From Cyanobium sp. WAJ14-Wanaka (GTDB lineage Bacteria; Cyanobacteriota; Cyanobacteriia; PCC-6307; Cyanobiaceae), in assembly GCF_024345375.1 (NCBI RefSeq), contig NZ_JAGQAZ010000001.1, forward strand, positions 902,661-966,660: a stretch of DNA of 64,000 nucleotides. The letters run 5' to 3'. The first letter of the stretch is position 1; each line of letters begins with the position of its first letter. The notes under the pieces are model-generated. The model was not told where the DNA came from. It made no database searches and saw only the letters and a list, made by a program, of their open reading frames with translations. The position numbers and the translations under genes were made by a program. This document shows, piece after piece, positions 42,368-51,006 of the stretch.

Positions 42368-43001
42368 CGCCATGGTGGGCTAGGGCCACCTGCAGGTGGA
42401 AGACAATATCGGCCGCCTCAGCTGCGATTTCAGCGGCGTTGTTGTCCTTGCAGGCCATCACAAATTCGGCACTCTCCTCACCGATTTTCTTGAGGATCCG
42501 GTTGTCGCCCCCCTCCAGCAGCTTGTTGGTGTAGCTGCCTGGCTCCGGAGAATCACGGCGAGCCTCGATCACCCGCATCAACTCGGTGCATACATCCGCC
42601 GGAGGCGGAGCCGCCTGGGGGCCACCGGCGCTGGGCAAGGGGCCCTCGTCGTAGAAACAGCTGCGGGCTCCGGTATGGCACGCCCCGGCCCCCTGCTGTT
42701 CGATGGTCAGCAGCAGCACGTCGGCATCGCAGTCGTAGCGCAGGCCCCGCAGGCGCTGGATCTGGCCGCTGGTGGCGCCCTTGTGCCAGAGCTCCTGGCG
42801 TGAGCGGCTCCAGTAGTGCACCTCCCCGCTTTGGAGGGTGTGCTCGATCGCCTGCCTGTTCATCCAGGCCACCATCAACACGGCCCCATCGAGCCAGTCC
42901 TGGGCCACGGCGGGGATGAGGCCGGCCTCGTTAAAACGGAGCGCACGGATCAAATCTGGATCCGGGGCCTGAAATGATGCCTGCACGGGCAGCCGATCCA
43001 T
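42306..43001 (-). CDS. hisIE: Bifunctional phosphoribosyl-AMP cyclohydrolase / phosphoribosyl-ATP pyrophosphatase
   Basis: This 231-residue enzyme carries out histidine biosynthesis steps 2 and 3. The HisI half shows LIPAVAQDWLDGAVLMVAW, a YDCDADVLL zinc site and GACHTGARSCF. The HisE half has a helical EESAEFVMACKD and EAADIVFHLQVAL. I start at the ATG at 43001; another ATG at 43043 would add 14 residues without family similarity. The 3' end overlaps the protease gene by 62 bp. Confidence 0.94.
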   Translation of the reverse strand: MDRLPVQASFQAPDPDLIRALRFNEAGLIPAVAQDWLDGAVLMVAWMNRQAIEHTLQSGEVHYWSRSRQELWHKGATSGQIQRLRGLRYDCDADVLLLTIEQQGAGACHTGARSCFYDEGPLPSAGGPQAAPPPADVCTELMRVIEARRDSPEPGSYTNKLLEGGDNRILKKIGEESAEFVMACKDNNAAEIAAEAADIVFHLQVALAHHGVSWRQVQEVLATRRGGPRRE

Positions 43002-43069
43002 TTGGGCCAATCTTCCCGCAACAGCCGCCAAGCCCACAACCATCCACTGCCCTTGATGTTTCCCAGGGA

Positions 43070-43528
43070 ATGACCGCCGCCCTCACCTGTTCGAAGACCT
43101 TTGGCGGCTTTCCCTGCTGCCATCGCCAATGGCGCCATCCTGGCCATTGCCGCTTTGTGCATGGCTACAGCCGCAGTTTCACCTGCTGGTTTGGGGCCCG
43201 GGAGCTAGATCAATGCGGCTTTGTGGTGGATTTCTCCAGCCTTGGGGCCCTTGAGGCCCAGCTGGCCGAGCAGTTTGACCACACCTTTCTGGTGAATGCC
43301 GACGATCCCCTGCTCGAGCAATGGCAAGACCTGCACCAGCAGGGCGCCCTCGATTTGCGGGTGATGCAAAACGTGGGCATGGAGGCCAGCGCCCAACTGG
43401 TCTGGACCTGGGCCAACGATCTGCTCAGGAGCCGGGATGGTGGCCGCAGCTACTGCCTGAAGGTAGAAGCCCGAGAAAATGAAAAAAACGCCGCCTACTA
43501 CGAAGCCACTCCCAGCTGGATCGGTTGA
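43070..43528 (+). CDS. 6-pyruvoyl-tetrahydropterin synthase / QueD-like protein, variant zinc site
   Basis: This 152-residue protein belongs to the PTPS/QueD superfamily, whose QueD members make 6-carboxytetrahydropterin for queuosine. The N-terminal stretch reads CCHRQWRHPGHCRFVHGYS, where usual QueD proteins have C-x3-HGHNY, so the second zinc-binding His is a Tyr. The C-terminal active-site region has EASAQLVWTWAND and VEARENEKNAAYY. The RQW…HGYS variant occurs in picocyanobacteria and cyanophages. The ATG at 43070 follows AGGGA. Confidence 0.8.
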   Translation: MTAALTCSKTFGGFPCCHRQWRHPGHCRFVHGYSRSFTCWFGARELDQCGFVVDFSSLGALEAQLAEQFDHTFLVNADDPLLEQWQDLHQQGALDLRVMQNVGMEASAQLVWTWANDLLRSRDGGRSYCLKVEARENEKNAAYYEATPSWIG

Positions 43529-43640
43529 TTTGAAGAAAAAAGCCCCCTAGCCCGGGGAGCCGTGCTTGTGAGTTTGGTAACAACAGCGTCGCCAGGGGGG
43601 AGGGCCGTTGCTATTGGATCAATACAACAACAGTGTCTCC

Positions 43641-45809
43641 ATGCCCAGCCCCCAACGTCTTGCGGCCCTGCAGACGATCCAGCAGCGGCCCGCCACCTTG
43701 ACCCCTGGCCCCCAAAAGCTTGATGAGCTGTGGGCCAGCGATGTCTTCGGCCTCGACAAGATGAAGGCGGCGCTGCCGAAGGAGATCTTCAAGTCGGTGC
43801 AGCGCACCATCAAGGAGGGCAGCAAGCTCGACGTTTCGGTGGCCAACGTGGTGGCCCAGGCGATGAAGGAATGGGCCACCGGCCGCGGTGCCCTCTACTA
43901 CTCCCACGTCTTTTATCCCCTCACCAACTCCACGGCGGAGAAGCACGACGGCTTCATCTCGCCCCAGGGCGATGGCACCGCGATCACCGAATTCACCGGC
44001 AAGTTGTTGGTGCAGGGTGAACCCGACGGTTCCTCCTTCCCCAATGGAGGCATCCGCTCCACCTTCGAGGCCCGCGGCTACACCGCCTGGGACATCACCA
44101 GCCCGGCCTGGCTGATGGAGACGCCCAACGGCATCACCCTCTGTATCCCCACGGTGTTCGTCTCCTGGACCGGAGAGGCCCTCGACAAGAAAACCCCCCT
44201 GCTGCGTTCCATCGCGGCGGTCAACAAGGAGGCCCACAAGCTGCTCAGCCTGCTGGGCGAAACCAACATTGCCCCGGTCAATTCCAGCTGCGGCGCAGAG
44301 CAGGAATATTTCCTGATCGACAGCGCCTATGTACCCCTGCGCCCCGACCTGCTGCTGGCCGGTCGCACCCTGTTTGGCAGGCCCTCCGCCAAGGGCCAGC
44401 AATTCGACGACCACTACTTCGGCGCCATCCCTGAGCGGGTGCAGGTGTTCATGCAGGAGGTGGAGCGGCAGATGTATCGGCTGGGGATCCCCGCCAAAAC
44501 CCGCCACAACGAGGTGGCCCCATCCCAGTTCGAGATTGCCCCCTTCTTCGAGGCGGCCAACGTGGCCACCGACCACCAACAGCTGACGATGACAATCCTT
44601 CGCAGCACTGCGAAGAAGCATGGTCTGGCCTGCCTGCTGCATGAGAAACCCTTCGCCGGCATCAACGGCTCGGGCAAACACGTCAATTGGTCGATTGGCA
44701 ATGCCACCCAGGGGAACCTGCTGGATCCCGGCCAAACCCCCCACAAAAACCTGCAGTTCCTGCTCTTCTGTGGTGCCGTCATTCGCGGGGTCCATCTCTA
44801 TGGCCCCCTGCTGCGGGCCGTGATCGCCACCGCCAGCAACGACCACCGGCTCGGTGCCAACGAGGCCCCGCCGGCAATCATTTCCGTCTACCTCGGCAGC
44901 CAGCTGGAGGACGTCTTCAACCAGATCAGGGAGGGCCGGCTCTCCGGTTCATCGATCGGTGGCGTGATGGATTTCGGGGTTGAAACCCTGCCGGAATTCG
45001 ACAAGGACGCGGGGGATCGCAACCGCACCTCCCCCTTCGCCTTCACCGGCAATCGCTTCGAATTCCGCGCCGTGGGCTCTGGCCAATCGGTGGCCGGTCC
45101 GCTGGTGTCGCTAAACACGATCTTGGCCGATTCCCTCGCCTGGATCGCCAGCGAACTTTCCAGCAAGTTGGCCAGTGGCATGGGCCTGGAGGAAGGGGCC
45201 TTGGCGGTGCTCAAGACCGTGGTTGAACAGCACGGCGCCGTGGTGTTTGGCGGCAACGGCTACTCCGATGAGTGGCACCGGATGGCCGTGGAGGAGCGGG
45301 GCCTGGAAAACCTGCGCACCACCGCCGATGCCCTACCCGTGCTGACCCGCCCAGCCATCCGCGAATTGTTTGAGCGCACGGGGGTGCTCACCGGGGTGGA
45401 ACTGGAAAGCCGCTTCGAGGTCTACGCCGAGCAATACATCCTGGCGATCGATGTGGAGGCCAAGCTGGCGGTCCAAATCGCCCGCACCCAGGTATATCCA
45501 GCGGCAATTCGCTATCTGGGCGAATTGGCGGGATCGCTCCAACTTCAGAGCACCCTTGGCATTCAGGTGGCTCCGGAAAATACAAAGCAGGTTGCAGCCC
45601 TTTGCCAGTCGCTGATGGACATCAGCGGCCAGCTGCAAAGCGCGATCGACCAACCGCCCCATGGCACGGAAGAGCACCTGCGCTATTCCGCCAGCACCCT
45701 GGTGCCCCTGATGGATGAGCTACGCGGGGTGGTCGACGGCCTCGAGGCCCTAGTCGACGACAACCTTTGGCCATTGCCCACCTACCAGGAGATGCTTTTC
45801 GTCCGCTAG
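43641..45809 (+). CDS. glnN: Type III glutamine synthetase
   Basis: This 722-residue GS III makes glutamine from glutamate, ammonia and ATP, often under nitrogen shortage in cyanobacteria. Visible features are the GS III N-terminal signature ([18 protein letters not shown]), the metal and glutamate site [13 protein letters not shown], the central [19 protein letters not shown] and the catalytic loop [17 protein letters not shown]. Length is twice that of type I GS, as expected. The ATG at 43641 is preferred to a TTG at 43608. No clear NtcA box (GTA-N8-TAC) was seen upstream. Confidence 0.95.
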   Translation: MPSPQRLAALQTIQQRPATLTPGPQKLDELWASDVFGLDKMKAALPKEIFKSVQRTIKEGSKLDVSVANVVAQAMKEWATGRGALYYSHVFYPLTNSTAEKHDGFISPQGDGTAITEFTGKLLVQGEPDGSSFPNGGIRSTFEARGYTAWDITSPAWLMETPNGITLCIPTVFVSWTGEALDKKTPLLRSIAAVNKEAHKLLSLLGETNIAPVNSSCGAEQEYFLIDSAYVPLRPDLLLAGRTLFGRPSAKGQQFDDHYFGAIPERVQVFMQEVERQMYRLGIPAKTRHNEVAPSQFEIAPFFEAANVATDHQQLTMTILRSTAKKHGLACLLHEKPFAGINGSGKHVNWSIGNATQGNLLDPGQTPHKNLQFLLFCGAVIRGVHLYGPLLRAVIATASNDHRLGANEAPPAIISVYLGSQLEDVFNQIREGRLSGSSIGGVMDFGVETLPEFDKDAGDRNRTSPFAFTGNRFEFRAVGSGQSVAGPLVSLNTILADSLAWIASELSSKLASGMGLEEGALAVLKTVVEQHGAVVFGGNGYSDEWHRMAVEERGLENLRTTADALPVLTRPAIRELFERTGVLTGVELESRFEVYAEQYILAIDVEAKLAVQIARTQVYPAAIRYLGELAGSLQLQSTLGIQVAPENTKQVAALCQSLMDISGQLQSAIDQPPHGTEEHLRYSASTLVPLMDELRGVVDGLEALVDDNLWPLPTYQEMLFVR

Positions 45810-45822
45810 AAGCTGCGTACCC

Positions 45823-46218
45823 CTAGGACTTGACCCCTCCGCAATCTTGCCAACCGGCAAGGAGGTGGTCAAGTTCTTCTTTCATAACTAGCAGCTCACT
45901 GACGCGCCTTTCAATGGAGGCAGACTGGCCTTGGATACTATTTTTCAGGGTCGCGCAGTTGCATACACCAGACCTGCGCACGTCCAATATCTTGCGAATC
46001 TCCCCCACCGGCACATCCATCGACCGAAGGGCGCGAATGATTACCAGATCCGCCACAGCGTGCTGATCAAATAGGCGATAGCCCCCTTCCGAGCGGCAAC
46101 TCGGTACCACCAAGCCCTGGTCGCAATAAAAACGGATTGTTTTAACCGAAAGCCCGGTGTTTTTGGCCACCTGGCCAATCTTCAGGGCCGGCCCATCGGA
46201 ATAATTATCTGAAGCCAT
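45823..46218 (-). CDS. MerR-family transcriptional regulator
   Basis: This 131-residue protein has an N-terminal MerR winged helix-turn-helix (LKIGQVAKNTGLSVKTIRFY, then EGGYRLFDQHAVADL), a dimerisation helix and cysteines in the effector region: VCNC near residue 87 and a C-terminal DCGG. These resemble metal- or redox-sensing MerR proteins, but the spacing is not exactly that of CueR or ZntR. It converges on glnN, 13 bp apart, and is followed upstream by a porin gene in the same orientation. Confidence 0.85.
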   Translation of the reverse strand: MASDNYSDGPALKIGQVAKNTGLSVKTIRFYCDQGLVVPSCRSEGGYRLFDQHAVADLVIIRALRSMDVPVGEIRKILDVRRSGVCNCATLKNSIQGQSASIERRVSELLVMKEELDHLLAGWQDCGGVKS

Positions 46219-46341
46219 CCTTAATCACCTTTTAGCCACCTAATGGCCAACCCTGAATAGAGGTGGGTACTTCACAGCAAATTCAACCGAAACCATGGTG
46301 GGTTGTCGGGGCCGGGCGCATCAATGCTGGGCTAGGCCAGG

Positions 46342-47787
46342 CTAGAAGCGGAAGGTGGTCTTGACCAGGGCGCCGACTTGACTCCCGCCGCCGGCTGCAT
46401 CTTGGTTGCCGGCGTTATTCAGATAGAAAATTGCCGGCGTCAGGGAAATTGCATCGGTGATCTGCCACTGATACCACCACTCCCAAGCCCACACCCCCGA
46501 TTCAGTGGTGGCGCCATTGCTAGTGGAGCTGGCGAAGGCGGGCTGGCCCAAGCCCATGCCAAAGCTATTGCCCTTGGCGAGCACATCAGACCACTGCAGG
46601 CCCACCATCCAGGACTGGCTGGTGCCGAGATCGTTGCCGGAGCTTTTGTTGATGCCATAGCCGGCACTAATCGAGGGGACCCAGCCCGCCTGGGAGGGTT
46701 GCCAGAAACCACTAAGGCCGAAGGCGTTGGTGGTGGCCCCTCCCCCAGCCTCTGGCGCGATTTGGCTGGTGACAAAAGAAGTGGCCCCCGGCACATCCAC
46801 GCCGGCATCCAGATAGGAATAGATAGCGGCAATACCCCAATTTTCCTTGCCATAACCCAGCTGGACCGTGCTGGTGCCCGCAGAAGCACTGTTAAACAGG
46901 CCCTCTGAGGAATTCGCTGCATTGGCAGCTACGTAGTTAGCACTCACGCTCCAACCGTTGTCCTGCCACCAGAGGCCAAAACCAGGGCCAAGGTTTTTGT
47001 TGTAGGCCAGGGGCGCCCCGTTGAGGGTGAGGACGTTGAGGATGGTGTCGCTGGGATAGGCACTGGGCCAGAGCGCCAGCATGTCTTCCTGGCCCACCCG
47101 GCCGCCCAGGGTGGCGGTGAACTTGCCGCCGATCGGGAACTGGTAATAGAGCTTGTCGATACCGACCAGGTCGGGGCCGCCCTCCTCCTGGAATGCAATC
47201 TCCAGGCTGGAAAGCCCCCCTCCAAAGGCATTGCGATCGCCATCGAAGTTGCCTGAGCGCAGCACGGTGCGCAGTAGGTCCTTGCCCGTGAAGCTGGTGT
47301 CGAGGCTGAGCTGTAGGTCGTAGTTGAAGGTGACCTGGCCGCCGGCGGGGTTGTTACTGACGCCCCCCACCACAAAGGTGGCCAGACCCGACAGTTTGGT
47401 GGTGGTGGAGAACTGATTAGCTTCCAGGGTGCCTACGCGGGCATCAAGACCGTCAACACGGCCCTTGAGGATGGCGAGCTCCTTTTGGAACTCGCTCATC
47501 AGCTTCTTCAGTTCGTCGGTGGTCTCGGTAACGCGATCGAGGCAGGCGTTGAGCAGGGCAGCTGCTTCAAAGCGGGTAATCGCCTGGCCGCCCTTGTAGG
47601 TGCCGTTGGGGTAACCGGCGACGCAGCCGTAGCGCTCGATCAGGTTCGAAAGGGCCTGGTAAGCCCAGTCGGTGGGCTTGACGTCAGAGAACTGACTGAT
47701 GCTGGTGACTTGCTCGTCGGCGATGGCAGCAGGTGCCATGGGAGCCAGCAGGCCCAGAACAGAGGGAGCAATTAAAAGGATTCTCAT
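46342..47787 (-). CDS. SLH-domain outer-membrane porin (OprB/Som family)
   Basis: This 481-residue porin has a signal peptide ending AAIA, an SLH domain at about residues 32–85 (FSDVKPTDWAYQALSNLIER, RFEAAALLNACLDRV) that binds the cell wall, a coiled-coil spacer (about 88–125) and a beta barrel ending in the aromatic C-terminus KTTFRF. This is the typical cyanobacterial porin plan. It starts three bases after the zur stop on the same strand, so zur and the porin are probably cotranscribed. A paralogue's signal peptide is found as a remnant at 52015. Confidence 0.93.
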   Translation of the reverse strand: MRILLIAPSVLGLLAPMAPAAIADEQVTSISQFSDVKPTDWAYQALSNLIERYGCVAGYPNGTYKGGQAITRFEAAALLNACLDRVTETTDELKKLMSEFQKELAILKGRVDGLDARVGTLEANQFSTTTKLSGLATFVVGGVSNNPAGGQVTFNYDLQLSLDTSFTGKDLLRTVLRSGNFDGDRNAFGGGLSSLEIAFQEEGGPDLVGIDKLYYQFPIGGKFTATLGGRVGQEDMLALWPSAYPSDTILNVLTLNGAPLAYNKNLGPGFGLWWQDNGWSVSANYVAANAANSSEGLFNSASAGTSTVQLGYGKENWGIAAIYSYLDAGVDVPGATSFVTSQIAPEAGGGATTNAFGLSGFWQPSQAGWVPSISAGYGINKSSGNDLGTSQSWMVGLQWSDVLAKGNSFGMGLGQPAFASSTSNGATTESGVWAWEWWYQWQITDAISLTPAIFYLNNAGNQDAAGGGSQVGALVKTTFRF

Positions 47788-47790
47788 TCT

Positions 47791-48228
47791 TTATGCCAGT
47801 TTTGGCTCTGCCTCTAGAGGCTGGAGCTGGGCGGCTTGCTGGAGCTGGCAACTCTGGCAGAGGCCGAAAAATTCCAGGGTGTGGAACAGCAGTTGAAAGC
47901 CAAAGGTTTGCCCACCATGCAGGTGCACCCCATGCATCGGGCACTGGGGCAAGACCACGGTGGTGCCGCAGTCGACACAGGTCAGGTGGTGCTCATCCCG
48001 TTCGGCGGGGGCAAAAAGGGCCTCTCCACTGGGTAGGTGCCGGCAACGAATTAAGCCCCACTGCTGCAACTGGCGCAGGTTGCGATACACCGTCGCCAAG
48101 CCCATGGGCTGGCTGCCCTGGCGCAAACGGGCGTGCAGGTCCTGGCCAGAGAGTTCGCGCTTGGCCCTGCGCAACTGCGACAACAACAGCTGCTGGCGGT
48201 CGCTGGGGGCGGCAACCTGGGAGGTCAT
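47791..48228 (-). CDS. zur: Fur-family regulator, probably Zur (zinc uptake repressor)
   Basis: This 145-residue Fur-family protein has a winged helix segment (QPMGLATVYRNLRQLQQWGL), the HHLTCVDCGTTVVLPQCP zinc region and a second CxxC (CQSCQ) near the C-terminus. Its divergent position to znuACB and the shared palindrome identify it as Zur rather than Fur; a second Fur gene lies at 53601. The ATG at 48228 is preferred, with another at 48255. Its end is three bases before the porin gene start. Confidence 0.88.
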   Translation of the reverse strand: MTSQVAAPSDRQQLLLSQLRRAKRELSGQDLHARLRQGSQPMGLATVYRNLRQLQQWGLIRCRHLPSGEALFAPAERDEHHLTCVDCGTTVVLPQCPMHGVHLHGGQTFGFQLLFHTLEFFGLCQSCQLQQAAQLQPLEAEPKLA

Positions 48229-48340
48229 GGCCAGATCGGCTGGAGCTGAATGCATTGATCCTATGGAGATATTCCCTTCCCCACCCGGTCAGTGGCCCAA
48301 CAACAACACCTAGCCAGCGGGTAGCCAATGGCCAGTAGAC

Positions 48341-48355
48341 TGAGAATCATTCTCA
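48341..48355. promoter_or_regulatory. Zur box upstream of znuA
   Basis: TGAGAATCATTCTCA is a perfect 7-1-7 palindrome matching the cyanobacterial Zur consensus (TGATAATNATTATCA) at most positions. It lies 58 bp before the znuA ATG and 112 bp before zur, in their shared upstream region, so it could repress both directions when zinc is sufficient. Confidence 0.88.
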
Positions 48356-48413
48356 CAAATGCCAGGGAGAGGCTGGGGCCGTTTTCGCCCTTTCAGGCCC
48401 CCCGATTCCCTCG

Positions 48414-49355
48414 ATGAAGTCGATGCATCCCTGGATTGGCCGGGTAGGCGTTCTGTTCTTGGCCCTAGCCGCGGCCTCCTGCGGAGCACCCCGACCAGGC
48501 GCAGAGAGGGCCTCAAAACCCAAGCAGCTGCAGGTAGTCACCACCTTCCTGCCCATCAGCCTGTTCACCCGAGCCTTAGCAGGGGATTGCGCCACGGTCA
48601 CGCAGCTGATCCCAGCCAACGGTGGGCCCCATGATTTTCAGGCCAAACCAGGTGATCTGCTTGCCCTGAAACAGGCGAATGTGCTGGTCAAGAATGGCCT
48701 GGAGATGGAGGGTTTTCTCAACAAGCTGGTGGCCTCAGCCGCCAACCCCAAACTGATCGTTATCGACTCCAGCCGGGGCGTTGCCACCCTCGATTCCCCC
48801 GAAGAGCATGGCCATGGGGGCCATACCCACGGCGAGGTGAACCCCCACATCTGGCTGGATCCATTGCGGGCAATTCAGCAGGTGGAAACCATCCGAGCTG
48901 GCCTGGTGAAAGCAAATCCCAGCTGCGCCGAGGGCTACAAACGCAATGCAGCCAGCTACACATCCCAGCTGCGGGCCCTGAACGCCGAGATTGCAGGTCA
49001 GCTCAAGCCCTACAGCGGCAAAACCTTCGTTGCCTTCCACGATTTCGCCCCCTACTTTGCCCAGCGCTACGGCCTCAAGGCCGATTTCCTGGTGGATGTG
49101 CCGGAGCTGAATCCCAGTCCTGCCGATCTACGGCGGGTGGCCGCTGAAGTGAAGCAAACCCAGCTCAAGGCCCTGCTCAGCGAACCCCAGGAGGGTCAGC
49201 GCTCCTTCAATACCCTGGCCCAAGACCTGGGGGTAAAAATCAGTGTGTTTGACCCCCTCGAAACCGGCGCAGCCCTGGCCGCCGACAACCCCAGTACCTA
49301 TCTTCAAGTGATGCGGCGCAACGTGGCCGACCTGATCCAGGCCTTTGGTGGTTGA
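48414..49355 (+). CDS. znuA: Zinc ABC transporter substrate-binding protein
   Basis: This 313-residue cluster A-I metal-binding lipoprotein has the lipobox ALAAASC at about residues 17–23. The mature part has a His in NGGPHDFQ (near 73), a His-rich loop HGHGGHTHG (about 133–141) and the conserved HIWLDP and FVAFHDFAPYF motifs that hold Zn2+. It delivers zinc to ZnuB in the inner membrane. The upstream Zur box supports regulation by zinc. Confidence 0.94.
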   Translation: MKSMHPWIGRVGVLFLALAAASCGAPRPGAERASKPKQLQVVTTFLPISLFTRALAGDCATVTQLIPANGGPHDFQAKPGDLLALKQANVLVKNGLEMEGFLNKLVASAANPKLIVIDSSRGVATLDSPEEHGHGGHTHGEVNPHIWLDPLRAIQQVETIRAGLVKANPSCAEGYKRNAASYTSQLRALNAEIAGQLKPYSGKTFVAFHDFAPYFAQRYGLKADFLVDVPELNPSPADLRRVAAEVKQTQLKALLSEPQEGQRSFNTLAQDLGVKISVFDPLETGAALAADNPSTYLQVMRRNVADLIQAFGG

Positions 49356-49361
49356 TCACTG

Positions 49362-50156
49362 ATGGGGCAGCAACCGGTGGTGCAGGTGCAGGACCTAAGT
49401 GTCCAGCGCGATGGCCAATTGGCCGTGGATGGGGTGAGCTTTCAGCTCGAACCAGAAACGGACACGGCCCTGGTGGGGCCCAATGGGGCCGGTAAAAGCA
49501 CGCTGGTGGCCGCCCTGCTCGGCTTGCTGCCCAGATCCGCTGGCACTGTTCAAATCCTCGGCCAGCAAATGGGTCCGGCTGGAGAGCTGCCCCGTTCGGT
49601 GCGCGCCCAGATTTCCTACTTGCCCCAGACCCTGGCGCTCCAGGGACGTTTCCCCCTGACGGTGGCTGAATTCGTGGGCTTTGGCTTTGATCCACCCGGC
49701 CCAAACCTGGCCTGGCTTGGGGGCCGGCGCCGCAGCCAGGCGGTGGCTGGGGCCCTTGAACGCACAGCCTGCTCCGATTTGGCGGAAAGGTTGTTAAACG
49801 AGCTCTCCGGTGGCCAGCTCAAGCGGGTGCTGTTGGCGTTTTGCGTAGTACGGCCCCGGCAACTGTTGGTGCTAGATGAGGCCCAGGCCGGCCTCGATGC
49901 CCCTTCCAGCGAACAGTTTCAGCAGTTGTTGCTGGAGTTGCGCCGCCAGGAGGGCTGGACCGTGCTGCAGGTGTCGCACGACCTCGACATGGTCAGACGC
50001 AGCTCTGATCAGGTGCTTTGCCTCAACCGCCGGCTGCGTTGTAGCGGCAGCCCAGACCATGCCCTGAGCTCGGCGCGCCTAGCGGAGCTCTATGGGGCCA
50101 ACGTGGTGCCCTATCGCCACCAACACCACACCCCCAGCAAGGAAAACCATGGTTGA
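49362..50156 (+). CDS. znuC: Zinc ABC transporter ATP-binding protein
   Basis: This 264-residue ABC ATPase has Walker A GPNGAGKST near residues 39–47, the signature LSGGQLKRVLLA and Walker B LLVLDEAQ. The Walker B is followed by AQAGLD, where most ABC ATPases have PxxGLD. It starts 6 bp after znuA and overlaps znuB by eight bases, so the three genes form one operon. Confidence 0.93.
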   Translation: MGQQPVVQVQDLSVQRDGQLAVDGVSFQLEPETDTALVGPNGAGKSTLVAALLGLLPRSAGTVQILGQQMGPAGELPRSVRAQISYLPQTLALQGRFPLTVAEFVGFGFDPPGPNLAWLGGRRRSQAVAGALERTACSDLAERLLNELSGGQLKRVLLAFCVVRPRQLLVLDEAQAGLDAPSSEQFQQLLLELRRQEGWTVLQVSHDLDMVRRSSDQVLCLNRRLRCSGSPDHALSSARLAELYGANVVPYRHQHHTPSKENHG

Positions 50157-50988
50157 TGCCTCGGGGGTGGCGGCGGTGCTGACCCAGCCGTTCATGCAGC
50201 GGGCCCTGGTGGGTGGCCTGCTCACCGGCGGCCTGGGAGGTTTGCTGGGAAGCTTTGCGGTGTTGCGGCAACTGTCTTTCTTCAGCGATGCCCTCGGCCA
50301 TTCGGCCCTGCTCGGGATCAGCATCGGCATCCTCTTAGGGGTCAACCCCACCCTGGTGCTGATTCCCTTCGCCGTGCTTTTTGCCCTGCTGGTGAACCAA
50401 TTGGTGGCCCGCAGTGGGTTGCCGGCCGATGCCCTGCTCAATATAGTCTATTCCAGCTCCCTGGCCTTCGCCGTGGTGGCCCTGAGCCTGGTGGAGACCT
50501 ACCGGGGCGGCATCCAGCAGCTGCTATTCGGCGACATCCTCGGAATCAGTTGGAGCGATCTGGGCGTAATTGCCCTGCTTCTAGTTGCGGCCACTGTTTA
50601 CCTGGGCCTGAGCCTGCGGGCCCAGGTGCTGCTTACCCTCAGCGACGATCTGGCCGGAGCCCTAGGGGTGCGGGCAAACCGCCATCGCCTCGCCTTCATC
50701 ATCCTGCTGGCGGTGGTGGTGGCAGTGTCAATTAAGGCCGTCGGCGTATTGCTAATCAGCGCCTTTGTGGTGATCCCAGCCTGCGCCGCCCGCTTGCTGA
50801 GCCGGCGCTTCCCCGTCTACGTGCTGATATCGGCGGGCCTGGGGGGCAGCTGTGCCCTATTGGGCCTACTTGGTTCCGGCCTTACCAACCTGCCCTCCGG
50901 CCCCTGTGTGGTGATCGTCCAGTTCAGTGGCTTTTTATTGGCGCTCGCGCTCACCAGCCGGAGGCGTTTCGCCGCCGCCAGTAGCTAG
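50149..50988 (+). CDS. znuB: Zinc ABC transporter permease
   Basis: This 279-residue ABC-3 family permease has about eight membrane segments. Characteristic stretches are LGSFAVLRQLSFFSDALGHS near residue 36 and LLFGDILGISWSD near 128, which contact the ATPase. I chose the ATG at 50149, eight bases inside znuC; a longer frame from 50092 lies in znuC and has no family match. It is the last gene of the znuACB operon and lies 18 bp before the desaturase. Confidence 0.93.
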   Translation: MVDASGVAAVLTQPFMQRALVGGLLTGGLGGLLGSFAVLRQLSFFSDALGHSALLGISIGILLGVNPTLVLIPFAVLFALLVNQLVARSGLPADALLNIVYSSSLAFAVVALSLVETYRGGIQQLLFGDILGISWSDLGVIALLLVAATVYLGLSLRAQVLLTLSDDLAGALGVRANRHRLAFIILLAVVVAVSIKAVGVLLISAFVVIPACAARLLSRRFPVYVLISAGLGGSCALLGLLGSGLTNLPSGPCVVIVQFSGFLLALALTSRRRFAAASS

Positions 50989-51006
50989 TCCCCTAGGTTC
51001 GCTGCC

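Noticed and set aside
43529-43640. NtcA site before glnN
   Set aside because: No GTA-N8-TAC match was found; a GTAAC near 43580 lacks the second half.
43611-44846. A 411-codon minus-strand frame
   Set aside because: It lies antisense to glnN, whose plus-strand translation carries all GS III motifs; long antisense frames are expected at this GC content.
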